A model generated the notes under the pieces. It was given only the letters and a program-made list of their open reading frames with translations. It was not told the origin of the DNA and did no database searches. Source: JAYOEY01 sp038120295 (lineage in GTDB: Bacteria > Pseudomonadota > Alphaproteobacteria > MPNO01 > UBA2964). From it: a stretch of 64,000 nt of DNA. The DNA is taken from positions 1 to 64,000 of the forward strand of contig JAYOLL010000010.1 of the NCBI GenBank assembly GCA_038120295.1, read 5' to 3'. The position numbers and the translations under genes are program-made. Below are positions 25,025 through 33,183 of the stretch, one piece after another; position 1 is the first letter of the stretch, and every line of letters begins with the position of its first letter.

Positions 25025-25140
25025 TGGACCCCGGCGCGCGATATCTTTTTGAGGCCGGGGTGACATCGGTGTTTAGGTGCGAACGTACCGACCGCAGTTA
25101 CATACCCGGTTGTCACCCCGGACCTGATCCGGGGTCCATG
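25025..25140. repeat. Palindromic intergenic repeat, family B (copy 2, two palindromes)
   Basis: GGACCCCGGC...GCCGGGGTGAC is followed by GTCACCCCGG-acctgat-CCGGGGTCC. It lies in the 252-bp gap between convergently placed minus-strand genes, where no coding sequence is seen. Confidence 0.8.
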
Positions 25141-25178
25141 GCACCGCTGCAAATCTACTGGGCGAATCTATTGGGCGG

Positions 25179-25739
25179 TCAGCCTCGGCGGCGATACGCG
25201 CCGAGCGTCATCAGACCCAGCCCGATAATCGCAAGCGCGCCCGGCCCGGAGAGTTCCTCTGCGTCGACGGACGGCGGCAACGTCAGGCTGGTGGTGGAGA
25301 TGACGGTTCCGCTCAGATCGTCGATTATCTCCAGCGTAACCGAGATGACGTCGATGCTTTCAGTCAGCGACCCGAACTTCACGCTGCCGGTGATGTCGGT
25401 GGTGGCGATGACAAGGGAAAGCACGCCGAGGCTCGTCACGCCGCCTGTCGCGTCGTACCCCCCCGTAAATCCCGCCGGAGTATCGAGGCCCAGATAGTCT
25501 AATGAAAACAGGCCGGCCGAATCGTCGAACTGGTCCACGCCCGAGGTTGTGACCTCGAGATTGAACAGAAGTGGCTGCGGCGCGCCTGTCGTCCCGAAAC
25601 TGAAATCGACCGTCGCGGTCTGCCCGGCGCCGATCAGGAGCGCGTGGGCCGAGGTCGCCGAGAGACACAGCCCGGCGGCCAGAACAGCCTGAAAGGCGCG
25701 GGTGAGCAGTCTCGATGCAAGTCCGGTGAAAGGTTTCAT
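25179..25739 (-). CDS. PEP-CTERM-like sorting-signal protein (2), variant motif
   Basis: A 186-residue exported protein with a signal peptide ending near AHA and a C-terminal segment SGPGALAIIGLGLMTLGAYRRRG: a hydrophobic helix plus Arg cluster as in PEP-CTERM proteins, but with SGPGAL where VPEPGxL is usual. The middle is beta-rich and Thr/Ser/Gly-rich without recognised domains. Its upstream region carries the same sigma-54, IHF-like and 19-bp elements as PEP-CTERM gene 1, which supports membership of the same surface-protein regulon despite the degenerate motif. AAAGGA precedes ATG 25739. Confidence 0.75.
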   Translation of the reverse strand: MKPFTGLASRLLTRAFQAVLAAGLCLSATSAHALLIGAGQTATVDFSFGTTGAPQPLLFNLEVTTSGVDQFDDSAGLFSLDYLGLDTPAGFTGGYDATGGVTSLGVLSLVIATTDITGSVKFGSLTESIDVISVTLEIIDDLSGTVISTTSLTLPPSVDAEELSGPGALAIIGLGLMTLGAYRRRG

Positions 25740-25770
25740 GATCCCGATCCTTTATCTATGTGGCAACCAA

Positions 25771-25785
25771 GCAATTTTCGTGCCG
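25771..25785 (-). promoter_or_regulatory. Sigma-54 (-24/-12) promoter of PEP-CTERM gene 2
   Basis: On the minus strand CGGCACGAAAATTGC matches the RpoN consensus except C for T at the first base. The invariant GG and GC are 10 bp apart. The predicted transcription start near 25759 leaves a leader of about 20 nt. Confidence 0.82.
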
Positions 25786-25803
25786 AAAATGAGGATCATT
25801 TAA

Positions 25804-25816
25804 TATCAATGTGTTA
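25804..25816 (+). promoter_or_regulatory. IHF-like site upstream of PEP-CTERM gene 2
   Basis: TATCAATGTGTTA is a perfect match to WATCAANNNNTTR. It lies 18 bp upstream of the -24 box, the same distance as at PEP-CTERM gene 1. Confidence 0.6.
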
Positions 25817-25846
25817 TAGGACCAGTGCCGGACGACGAACGCATAA

Positions 25847-25865
25847 CTGTAAAATCTACCGACAC
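25847..25865 (-). promoter_or_regulatory. Putative upstream activator site (19-bp element, second copy)
   Basis: CTGTAAAATCTACCGACAC (plus strand) differs at only two positions from the element at 16483-16501 and lies 61 bp upstream of the sigma-54 promoter, against 58 bp for the first copy. Confidence 0.65.
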
Positions 25866-25904
25866 CTGTAGAGAGTGATGTAATTCCTGGAATGCGGAGC
25901 GGTC

Positions 25905-25945
25905 GCCCCCTCCCCCAATTCTGGGGGAGGGCAGGGGTGGGGGTT
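25905..25945. repeat. Palindromic intergenic repeat, family C (copy 3)
   Basis: CTCCCCCAATTCTGGGGGAG followed by GGCAGGGGTGGGGG, the same hairpin as in copy 2. Confidence 0.8.
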
Positions 25946-26018
25946 CATCGCTCGACGGAAATGGAAGAGTCGTTCCTCCCCTTTGACGCACAGCCCGTCT
26001 TGAGGCATCTATCCTCCC

Positions 26019-28322
26019 ATGGCGACGATGAAGAAAACAGTTCTGGGAGACCGGCTCCCGAGGCTTGAGGACGGGCCGCTTATTACCGGTCAGGGGCGCT
26101 TTGCCGGGGATATCGATTTTCCCGGCCAGCTGCATATGCGCATCGTCCGTGCGCCCTACGCCCATGCGGAGATCAGGGGCGTCGACGCAGCGGCGGCGCT
26201 GGCGGTGCCGGGCGTTGTGGCGGTGTGGACGCATGACGACGTTGCCGACCTGCCGCCGATCGATTTCCGGGCCGATCATTCTGCGGAGAATCTGAAGCCG
26301 TACCGGCAGTACTGCCTCGCGAAGGACCGGATGCGCTATGTCGGCGACCCGGTGGCGGCGGTGTTCGCCGAAGACCCTTACGTGGCCGAGGATGCCGCCG
26401 AGCTGGTGGAGATCGACGCCGTGCCGCTGCGCGTCGTCGCGTCGACGGACGATGAGCCGGGCGAGTTCGAGCCGGGGCGGTCGACCGAAGCCGCGCTGAT
26501 GACCCACACGTTCGGCGATGCCGAGGCGGCGTTCACCGCCGCGCACAAGGTGATCGAGCTGGATCTCCACACCGGGCGGCATTCGGGCGTTCCGATGGAA
26601 TGCCGCGGCGCCATCGGCGTGTGGGAGGACGATACCGAAACGCTCAGGCTCTACGGCGCGGCGAAAATCCCCCACCGCAACCGCGACACGCTGACCCGCA
26701 TGCTGGGCCTCGATGCGGAGAAGATCGTCCTGCATGAGGGGCATACCGGCGGCGGGTTCGGCATCAGGGGCGAGCTGTATCCCGAGGATATTCTGGTGCT
26801 GGTCGCGGCGAAACGCATGGGCCGGCCGGTCAAATGGATCGAGGACCGGCAGGAACACATGATGGCGGCCAACCAGGGCCGAAACCAGCATCACCGCGCC
26901 CGCATCGCGGTGGATGAGAACGGCATGATCCAGGGCATCGATGTAGAGTTCTGGCACGACCAGGGCGCCTATATCCGCACCCACGGCGCCAACGTGGCGA
27001 ACCGGACCATGTGCATGATGACGGGCGCCTACAAGGTGCCCGCCTATCGCGCGCTGTGCCATCTGCGTCTCACCAACAAGGTGTCGGCGGCGACCTACCG
27101 CGCGCCCGGCCGGTTCGAGAGCAGCTTTATCCGCGAACGCCTGATGGATGCGGCCGCGGATGAACTGGGCATCGACCGGATCGAGCTGCGGCGGCGCAAC
27201 CTGATCACCGCCGCCGACATGCCGTTCGCCATCGATTTCGACGAGCCTGGGGCCGAGAACCTGCTGATCGACAGCGGCGACTATCCCAAGCTGCTCGATG
27301 CGGCGCTTGAGCGGCTGGACTGGGACAATCTGCAGGCCGAGCTAGCCGCGCGGCGCGCGAACGGCGAGTTGGTCGGCGCGGGCGTCGGCGTCTTCGTCGA
27401 GGAATCGGGGAAGGGGCCGAAGGACGGCGCCCGCATCCGCATCGAGGAGGACGGCGGCGTAACGGTGCTGACCGGCGGCGCCTCCATCGGCCAGGGATTC
27501 GAGACCACGATGGGCCAGATCTGCGCCGCGACGCTGGGGGTCGAGCTGTCTTCCGTCCAGGTGCTGCACGGACAGACCGATGCGATCCCCTATGGCGTCG
27601 GCGCGCATGCGGCCCGCGCGACCGTGATGACGGGTTCCGCCGTGCACGAAACCGCCCTGCTGGTTCGGGAAAAGGCGCTGGAAACGGCGGCCGAGCTCTT
27701 GCAGGCGGAACCGGCGGACCTCGATATCGCCGGCGGGGTCGTCTTCCGCGCGGATCAGCCGGACGGGGCGTCCGTCACGCCCACAGTGACATTGGCTGAG
27801 ATCGCGAGGCGGCGCGGCGATGCGCTGGCTGCCGAAGGGTTCTACACCACGGACGAGCCGACCTTTCCCTACGGCATGCATTTCGCGGTGGTGAAGGTGG
27901 ACGGCGAAACGGGGCGGATCGAGGTCGAGCGATTCCTTGTCGCCTACGATGTCGGTCGCGCGGTCAATATGGATACGCTCGAAGGGCAGCTGGTCGGGGG
28001 CGTCCTGCAGGGGATCGGCGGCGCGCTGTACGAGGAGTTCGCCTATGACGCGGACGGCACCCCGCTGGCGGTTACCTTCGCCGATTACCTGATGCCGACG
28101 CTCGACTGCGCGCCGGATACCGAATGCCTGGTGACCGAGGACGCGCCCAGCCCGCGCAACCCGCTCGGCCTCAAGGGCGGCGGCGAGGGCGGCATCAACG
28201 GCGCCGGCGCGGCGATCGCCGGCGCGATCGACGAGGCGCTGGGGATTCCGGGGGCGGTGACGCGCCTGCCCGTGACGCCGCAGCGCATCCGGGAGATTTT
28301 GCGGGAGAGGGACCGGGCGTGA
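26019..28322 (+). CDS. Xanthine-dehydrogenase-family molybdopterin-binding subunit (orphan 2)
   Basis: A 767-residue molybdenum hydroxylase large subunit. It has RLEDGPLITGQGRFAGDIDFPGQLHMRIVR, GHTGGGFGIRGELYPED, the active-site loop AATYRAPGRFESSFIRERLMD, GGASIGQGFETTMGQI and the terminal GLKGGGEGG with the catalytic Glu. It is most similar by eye to the large subunit at 37305-39623 (shared TYRxPGRFES, GRHSGVPMECRGA), so the two are probably paralogues. No FAD or iron-sulfur partner lies next to it. The downstream binding-protein-fold and Rieske genes run in the same direction after a 221-bp repeat-filled gap. Start ATG 26019; ATG 26028 is an alternative. Confidence 0.88.
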   Translation: MATMKKTVLGDRLPRLEDGPLITGQGRFAGDIDFPGQLHMRIVRAPYAHAEIRGVDAAAALAVPGVVAVWTHDDVADLPPIDFRADHSAENLKPYRQYCLAKDRMRYVGDPVAAVFAEDPYVAEDAAELVEIDAVPLRVVASTDDEPGEFEPGRSTEAALMTHTFGDAEAAFTAAHKVIELDLHTGRHSGVPMECRGAIGVWEDDTETLRLYGAAKIPHRNRDTLTRMLGLDAEKIVLHEGHTGGGFGIRGELYPEDILVLVAAKRMGRPVKWIEDRQEHMMAANQGRNQHHRARIAVDENGMIQGIDVEFWHDQGAYIRTHGANVANRTMCMMTGAYKVPAYRALCHLRLTNKVSAATYRAPGRFESSFIRERLMDAAADELGIDRIELRRRNLITAADMPFAIDFDEPGAENLLIDSGDYPKLLDAALERLDWDNLQAELAARRANGELVGAGVGVFVEESGKGPKDGARIRIEEDGGVTVLTGGASIGQGFETTMGQICAATLGVELSSVQVLHGQTDAIPYGVGAHAARATVMTGSAVHETALLVREKALETAAELLQAEPADLDIAGGVVFRADQPDGASVTPTVTLAEIARRRGDALAAEGFYTTDEPTFPYGMHFAVVKVDGETGRIEVERFLVAYDVGRAVNMDTLEGQLVGGVLQGIGGALYEEFAYDADGTPLAVTFADYLMPTLDCAPDTECLVTEDAPSPRNPLGLKGGGEGGINGAGAAIAGAIDEALGIPGAVTRLPVTPQRIREILRERDRA

Positions 28323-28334
28323 TGTCTTCCCCGT

Positions 28335-28438
28335 CCTTCGAGACGCGCCTTTCAGGCGCTCCTCAGGATGAGGAAGACAGAGATAGATAGAGCTTTCCTC
28401 ATCCTGAGGAGCGAGCGCAGCGAGTGTCTCGAAGGATG
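28335..28438. repeat. Palindromic intergenic repeat, family A (copy 3)
   Basis: CCTTCGAGACGCGCC to GTGTCTCGAAGGATG with inner CTCCTCAGGATGAGG and CCTCATCCTGAGGAG arms, the most regular copy. Confidence 0.88.
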
Positions 28439-28485
28439 GGGAAAGCGGGCAGAAGACGTGACGTCGCCGATGACCACGCTCGGCA

Positions 28486-28512
28486 GTCACCCCGGACTTG
28501 ATCCGGGGTGAC
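28486..28512. repeat. Palindromic intergenic repeat, family B (copy 3, perfect 10-bp arms)
   Basis: GTCACCCCGG and CCGGGGTGAC are perfect inverted arms around ACTTGAT. It ends 31 bp before the start of the copy-3 gene, so it would lie in that gene's leader if transcription begins further upstream. Confidence 0.85.
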
Positions 28513-28543
28513 AGTTCAAGCTAACGGATAGAACGGAAAAATC

Positions 28544-29530
28544 ATGGCAAAACTGAAACTCACCCTCGCGATGGGCGATTACGAGATCGTCCGGGCGCTC
28601 AAGGAAAACACGGTGCAGCCCGACGGGATCGAGCTCAACGTGCTGACTAAGATGGATTCGACCACGCGGCACTGGCGCTTCCTGCGCAACCGCGATTTCG
28701 ACGTGGCCGAAACGTCGTCGTCCTCCTATCTCGTGGCGCGCGACCAGGATCTGCCGTTCGAGGGCATCCCGGTCTTCCTGCACCGGCGCTTCCGCCACGG
28801 CTTTATTTTCATCAACACGACCAAGGGGATCGAGAAGCCGACCGATCTGATCGGCAAGAAGATCGGGGTGAAGCAGTACCAGTCGTCTGCCCAGCTCTGG
28901 ATGCGCGGCATCCTCGAGCACGAGTACGGCGTGCCTCATCGCGAGTGCGAATGGCTGGCGGAGCTCGACGAGAGCATCGAGTTCGAACCGCCGCCGGGGC
29001 TGAAGCTGTCCCGGATGGCGGACGACCAGACCTGCGAACAGATGCTGATGGACGGCGAGATCGACGCCTGCCTGCATCCCGACCTGATCCAGCCCATCGT
29101 CGATGGCGACCCGCGCGTCGGCCGGCTGTTCCCCGATTTCAAGCAGGAGGAAATCGATTTCTACCGGCGTACGCAGATGTTCCCGATCATGCATGTGATG
29201 GGCATCAAGCGCGAAATCGTCGAGGAACATCCGTGGGTGCCGATCAACCTGTTCCACGCCTTCAACGAGGCCAAGGCGCTCGCCATGAAGCGCATGGTCA
29301 ACCCTCGCATCGTGCCGCTCGCCTGGTACCGCGAGGCGTGGGAGGAGCAGGAAGAGCTGATGGGCAAGGACCCGTGGGAATACGGCATGACCGAAAAGAA
29401 CGTCCATCTGCTGACCCAGATGGTGAAGTACTCGCACGAGCAGGGGATGATCCGCCGCGAAATCCCGCTCGACGAGCTGTTCCTGTCGGTCGATCAGGGC
29501 CGCAAGCGGGGCGACGTTTTCCGGGTCTAG
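28544..29530 (+). CDS. 4,5-dihydroxyphthalate-decarboxylase-family / binding-protein-fold protein (copy 3)
   Basis: A 328-residue member of the Pht5-like family with LTLAMGDYEIVRALKENTVQPDGIELNVL at the N-terminus, FDVAETSSSSYLVA, IPVFLHRRFRHGF, FPIMHVMGI and KYSHEQG. It starts without a signal peptide. It is followed after 109 bp by genes for the alpha and beta subunits of a Rieske ring-hydroxylating dioxygenase in the same direction. This arrangement recalls phthalate clusters, where dioxygenation is followed by decarboxylation of a dihydroxy-aromatic acid. That makes this copy the best candidate in the window for a real decarboxylase; the substrate is inferred, not shown. Confidence 0.76.
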   Translation: MAKLKLTLAMGDYEIVRALKENTVQPDGIELNVLTKMDSTTRHWRFLRNRDFDVAETSSSSYLVARDQDLPFEGIPVFLHRRFRHGFIFINTTKGIEKPTDLIGKKIGVKQYQSSAQLWMRGILEHEYGVPHRECEWLAELDESIEFEPPPGLKLSRMADDQTCEQMLMDGEIDACLHPDLIQPIVDGDPRVGRLFPDFKQEEIDFYRRTQMFPIMHVMGIKREIVEEHPWVPINLFHAFNEAKALAMKRMVNPRIVPLAWYREAWEEQEELMGKDPWEYGMTEKNVHLLTQMVKYSHEQGMIRREIPLDELFLSVDQGRKRGDVFRV

Positions 29531-29639
29531 GGAACCGGGTCTGGGGAAGCCTGTCTGGGGAAACGGGGCGCGGCGCATCCGGTTGAGCGTCGGCGCGGGT
29601 TTCGATAAGCTTCGGTTCCGGTATACACGGAGGCTGAAT

Positions 29640-30938
29640 ATGACCGCCCTCGATACGGACTCGCTGCGAGCGCTGATCAGGCCTGATCGGGTCCATCGCG
29701 ACTACTATACCGATCCGAATATCTTCAAGCTGGAGATGGAGCGCATCTTCGGCCGCTCCTGGCTGTGCCTCGGCCATGAAAGCCAGGTGAAGGAGCCGTT
29801 CGACTTCATGACCACGCGGCTATCGGGACAGCCGGTCATCGTCACCCGCGACCGCGAGGGCGAGGTGCACGTGATGTTCAACCGCTGCACCCATCGCGGC
29901 GCCGTGGTCTGTACCGCACCGAAGGGCAGCCAGCGGCGATTCGAATGCCCATATCACGGCTGGGTGTTCCATGCCGACGGGAAACTCGCCGGCACCCCCT
30001 ATCCCCGCCGCTACGCGCCCGGCTTTATCGAGGAAGGAAATTTCGATCTGGCCCGGCCGCGCGTGGAAATCTATCGCGGTTTCATCTTCGCCAATCTGAG
30101 CCAGGAAGGCCCCGACCTTGCCGAGTTCATGGGGCCGATGCTGGGCTGCATCGATCACATGGTCGACCGCGCGCCCGACGGCGAGCTGGAAGCGCCGGCA
30201 GGGATGTTCCGCTATCGCTGGGACGGCAACTGGAAGATCCAGCTGGAGAATCTGAACGATCTCTACCACCCGATGTTCACCCATGCATCGACCACGGCGG
30301 AGGACGGTACGCAGTTCCGCCGCCAGGGCGCGGAGGACGACGAGGCCGGCAAGGTAAAGCTGCTGGAGGAAGGTTCGTCGCTCAACGAGCAATGGGAAGA
30401 CCAGCTGATCGAGGGCTTTCCTCACGGCCATTCCTCGATGCAGAGCTTCCCTGTCGACAAGGGCAATAGCGGTCCGGTCTATGAACGCTACAGGGCGGCG
30501 ATGGAGGCGGCCTACGGCGACCGCGCCGAAGAGGCGATGCGGGTCAAGTACCACAATTCGATCTTCTTCCCGCAATGGTCGCTGCAGTATCTGACGCAGC
30601 ATATCCGGATCATGAATCCGGTTTCCGTCAACTGTACGGAAAACATCATTATCCCGCTCAAGCTCAAGGGTGCGCCGGAGGAAATGTGGCGGGCGCAGGT
30701 GCGCTCCAACAACAATTCGCACGCTCCAAGCGGCATGGTGATGGCCGACGACATGGATGCCTGGACGCGCTGCCAGAACGGGCTGAAGGCGCAGGGTAGC
30801 GACTGGGTCATTTTCGCCCGCTCTCTGGGCGAGGAGAAGGTGGACAATACCGGCGCGTTCACCACGACGGGCACGTCGGAGGCCCATTCGCGCCAGCAGC
30901 ACAAGGCGTGGCTGCATTACATGTGCGACGCAGCGTGA
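29640..30938 (+). CDS. Rieske ring-hydroxylating dioxygenase, alpha subunit
   Basis: A 432-residue oxygenase alpha subunit. The Rieske [2Fe-2S] ligands are C83-T-H85 and C103-P-Y-H106, and the mononuclear iron ligands D207, H210 and H215 lie in LNDLYHPMFTH. The length and the paired beta gene fit alpha3beta3 dioxygenases of the benzoate/biphenyl/anthranilate type that add O2 to aromatic rings using NADH-derived electrons. ATG 29640 is selected because GGAGG (29629-29633) lies 6 nt before it. No ferredoxin or reductase gene is nearby, so electrons must come from a protein encoded elsewhere. Confidence 0.9.
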   Translation: MTALDTDSLRALIRPDRVHRDYYTDPNIFKLEMERIFGRSWLCLGHESQVKEPFDFMTTRLSGQPVIVTRDREGEVHVMFNRCTHRGAVVCTAPKGSQRRFECPYHGWVFHADGKLAGTPYPRRYAPGFIEEGNFDLARPRVEIYRGFIFANLSQEGPDLAEFMGPMLGCIDHMVDRAPDGELEAPAGMFRYRWDGNWKIQLENLNDLYHPMFTHASTTAEDGTQFRRQGAEDDEAGKVKLLEEGSSLNEQWEDQLIEGFPHGHSSMQSFPVDKGNSGPVYERYRAAMEAAYGDRAEEAMRVKYHNSIFFPQWSLQYLTQHIRIMNPVSVNCTENIIIPLKLKGAPEEMWRAQVRSNNNSHAPSGMVMADDMDAWTRCQNGLKAQGSDWVIFARSLGEEKVDNTGAFTTTGTSEAHSRQQHKAWLHYMCDAA

Positions 30939-31426
30939 CCGGCGCGATGGAGGTTTCCCAGCCCGAAATCGAGCAGTTTCTCTATCGCGAGGCGCGCCTG
31001 CTCGACGAGCGCCGTTTCGAGGACTGGATGGGTCTGTTCGCCGAGGACGGCTATTACTGGGTGCCGGGCGTCGCCGATGCCGAGGATCCGTATGAGTGCG
31101 TGTCGATCTTCTTTGACGACAGGCCGCTGATGAAGACCCGGATCCAGCGGCTGCGCCACCCGAAGATCCATTCGCAGGAACCGCACAGCCGCACCGCGCA
31201 TTTCGTGTCCAACGTCGAAATCGACCCGGATTTCGGCGAGCCGGATGAAATTCTGGCGTACTCGGCCCAGATGATGATGGAATTCCGGCTCGACGAGCAG
31301 ACCAGTTTCGGCGGCCGATGCCGGCATTTGCTGCGGAAGACCGACGGCGGGTTCGAGATCGCCTGGAAGCGTGTCGACCTGATCAACTGCGACGGCATCT
31401 TCAAGACGCTGACGATTCCGTTTTAG
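30935..31426 (+). CDS. Rieske ring-hydroxylating dioxygenase, beta subunit
   Basis: A protein of about 163 residues with the SnoaL/NTF2-like fold of dioxygenase beta subunits: EIEQFLYREARLLDERRFEDWMGLFAEDGYYWVP near the start, DDRPLMKTRIQRLRHP in the middle and WKRVDLINCDG near the end. Beta subunits are structural and shape substrate preference. GTG 30935 overlaps the alpha stop in a GTGA arrangement and is preferred; ATG 30947 is possible and loses four residues. Confidence 0.9.
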   Translation: MTGAMEVSQPEIEQFLYREARLLDERRFEDWMGLFAEDGYYWVPGVADAEDPYECVSIFFDDRPLMKTRIQRLRHPKIHSQEPHSRTAHFVSNVEIDPDFGEPDEILAYSAQMMMEFRLDEQTSFGGRCRHLLRKTDGGFEIAWKRVDLINCDGIFKTLTIPF

Positions 31427-31445
31427 AGGGGCTACCCTCTTTGAC

Positions 31446-31528
31446 GTCATCGCCGGGCCTGTCCCGGCGATCTCCCGCTGACTTCACTCCCAGAGGCGCA
31501 AGATGCCCGGGACAAGCCCGGGCATGAC
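31446..31528. repeat. Palindromic intergenic repeat, family B (copy 4, full-length form)
   Basis: GTCATCGCCGGGCCTGTCCC...GGCGAT, a spacer, then AAGATGCCCGGGACAAGCCC and GGGCATGAC. Two hairpins in one unit, the same arrangement as at 43441, 43573 and 52163. Confidence 0.85.
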
Positions 31529-31560
31529 TTGATCTATTTTTATCCGCCACGCCGACAGCG

Positions 31561-31600
31561 TTCCCTCCCCCGCGCGGGGGAGGGGCAGGGAGGGGGTTAC
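31561..31600. repeat. Palindromic intergenic repeat, family C (copy 4)
   Basis: CCCTCCCCCGCGCGGGGGAGGG followed by GCAGGGAGGGGG. It overlaps the last bases of the minus-strand amidohydrolase gene, whose stop is at 31597. Confidence 0.8.
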
Positions 31601-33066
31601 CCCGCCGCCAGCACCCCCGCCGCGTCCTTCTCGAGCACGGTGCCCTTGAAGAAATCGGGGTTCATGCCGCCATGCAGCCGGACCGTGTTGCCGTACATGA
31701 AATCGCGGTACTGCGCCTCGTCCATCAGCCCATCCTCCAGCTGCTCGTAGGCTTCCACCGCCACGTGGCGCGAATCCGTAACGTCCCAGTGGCCGATATC
31801 GGATGAGAACAGCGCCTTGACCGGCAGGCCGAACGGCATGCCCTCGCCACGCAGCGCGGCCCCGGCATAGGGCTCGTCCGCTTCGCAGCCGAAATAGAAC
31901 GGCTTCTGGAAACGGTCGACCAGATCCTCGATCTTCGTCATGCCGCAGGCGTGAAACTCGTCGACCAGCTTCTTATCCAGCCGGTCCTGCTCGCCCATCC
32001 CGACATCGCGCGGCGGCGGATCGAACCCGTCCTCCTCGGTAATATGATCGGCGATCACGCCGTTCGAATATTGCCGGAACAAAGACGCCATCTCCTGCAG
32101 GTCCACGTTCCGGCTGTCGAAGTAATGAACGCCTTCCGCATTGCGCTTGAGCCAGCGTTCGCGCAGGCCGGAGAACAGCACTCCGCCCCACGACACCCCG
32201 CCCTCCATGAAACCGAAATTGAGGTCGGGGAAGCGCGCCGTCACCCCGCCGAAGAATAGGGCCTTGGCGAACATCTCGCCGCCGGCGGCGAAATGGCCCA
32301 GATGGTTGAACATGAAATTGTTGACGGCGCGGCGGAAGCCGAGCCCGAACGTGGTGTTGTGCGCCGTGACCGCGACGCCGAGCTCGACGCATTTCGCCCA
32401 GACCGGGTCGTAATCGTAGCGGGAATCGAGCGCAAGCATGTCGCAATACTGCGCCGCGCGGGCCGTGCGCGGATCGGCGCCTTTCATTCCTTCCGGCGTG
32501 CGGAGGACGAAATTGGCGAGCTTGATCGCCTTGAGGCCGAGTGTGTTGACGGCGTGATCGAGCTCTGCCAGCGCTTCCTCCGGCGTGTAAGACGGAATCA
32601 CGGCGACCGGCGTCATCCGGTCGGCATGGTCGCGATAAAGATCGGCGGCCATGGTGTTGTAGGCGCGGCACAGCGCAGGGCGGAAGGTGTCGTGCGGCAA
32701 ATTGACGTAGATCAGCCCGGCGGACGGATACAGGATCGCGTAATCGATGCCATGCTCGTCCATTCGCGCGCGGCGAAGGTTCGGCAGCGCCGCGGTGGCG
32801 CGATCCAGCGTGTTGGCCCCGGCGGTCGCCCAGAATTGCGGCCGGCCCATGCGCCACGCCATGCGCTCTTCCGGCGTTGCGTGATCCCACTGGAACTGGC
32901 GCGCCTGCTCGTCCCACGCCAGGTAGTCCTGGCGCATCTGCGCCCCGAACAGATCTTCCAGATAGTCGAGCACCACCTTGCGGTATTCGAGAATATGCCC
33001 GTCCGCATCGATCGTTGGGTGGCCTTGCTTCTGGCGGATTTCAGCGGCGGTGGGACCGTCGGTCAT
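31597..33066 (-). CDS. Amidohydrolase family (PF04909-type) metal-dependent hydrolase or decarboxylase
   Basis: A 489-residue TIM-barrel protein of the amidohydrolase-2 group. The N-terminal metal motif is altered to DADGHILE (DxDGH), followed by GIDYAILYPS, the mid-barrel TAHNTTFG and FNHLGHFAAGG, and the C-terminal FSSDIGHWDV with the conserved Asp. Related proteins are hydrolases or non-oxidative decarboxylases of hydroxy-aromatic acids. It converges on the Rieske dioxygenase genes from the other strand. ATG 33066 is chosen because CGGAG precedes it; an in-frame ATG at 33099 is weaker. Substrate unknown. Confidence 0.8.
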   Translation of the reverse strand: MTDGPTAAEIRQKQGHPTIDADGHILEYRKVVLDYLEDLFGAQMRQDYLAWDEQARQFQWDHATPEERMAWRMGRPQFWATAGANTLDRATAALPNLRRARMDEHGIDYAILYPSAGLIYVNLPHDTFRPALCRAYNTMAADLYRDHADRMTPVAVIPSYTPEEALAELDHAVNTLGLKAIKLANFVLRTPEGMKGADPRTARAAQYCDMLALDSRYDYDPVWAKCVELGVAVTAHNTTFGLGFRRAVNNFMFNHLGHFAAGGEMFAKALFFGGVTARFPDLNFGFMEGGVSWGGVLFSGLRERWLKRNAEGVHYFDSRNVDLQEMASLFRQYSNGVIADHITEEDGFDPPPRDVGMGEQDRLDKKLVDEFHACGMTKIEDLVDRFQKPFYFGCEADEPYAGAALRGEGMPFGLPVKALFSSDIGHWDVTDSRHVAVEAYEQLEDGLMDEAQYRDFMYGNTVRLHGGMNPDFFKGTVLEKDAAGVLAAG

Positions 33067-33123
33067 GGCGTACTCCGAAAGTTCTGGATGATGGGGCATC
33101 GTAACGCAGTCCGGCCCGTGCGT

Positions 33124-33163
33124 AAAAAGGGCCGGCGCACCTGTACGATGGCATGCCGGCCCT
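33124..33163 (-). terminator. Intrinsic terminator of katG
   Basis: AGGGCCGGC (33128-33136) pairs with GCCGGCCCT (33155-33163) across an 18-nt loop. On the minus strand the hairpin is followed by TTTTT, 21 bp after the katG stop. Confidence 0.75.
33125..33151 (+). repeat. Direct repeat flanking katG, left copy
   Basis: AAAAGGGCCGGCGCACCT at 33125-33142 is identical to 35508-35525, and the match continues for nine more bases with three differences (24/27 in total). The left copy also forms half of the katG terminator hairpin. Confidence 0.7.
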
Positions 33164-33183
33164 CTTCGTAAGCGACTTTCCGG

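Noticed and set aside
20809..28322. CO dehydrogenase (form I) large subunits
   Set aside because: None of the active-site loops has the AYxCSFR signature; the loops read PVRGAG, TYRAPG, TYRSPG and AFRGFG.
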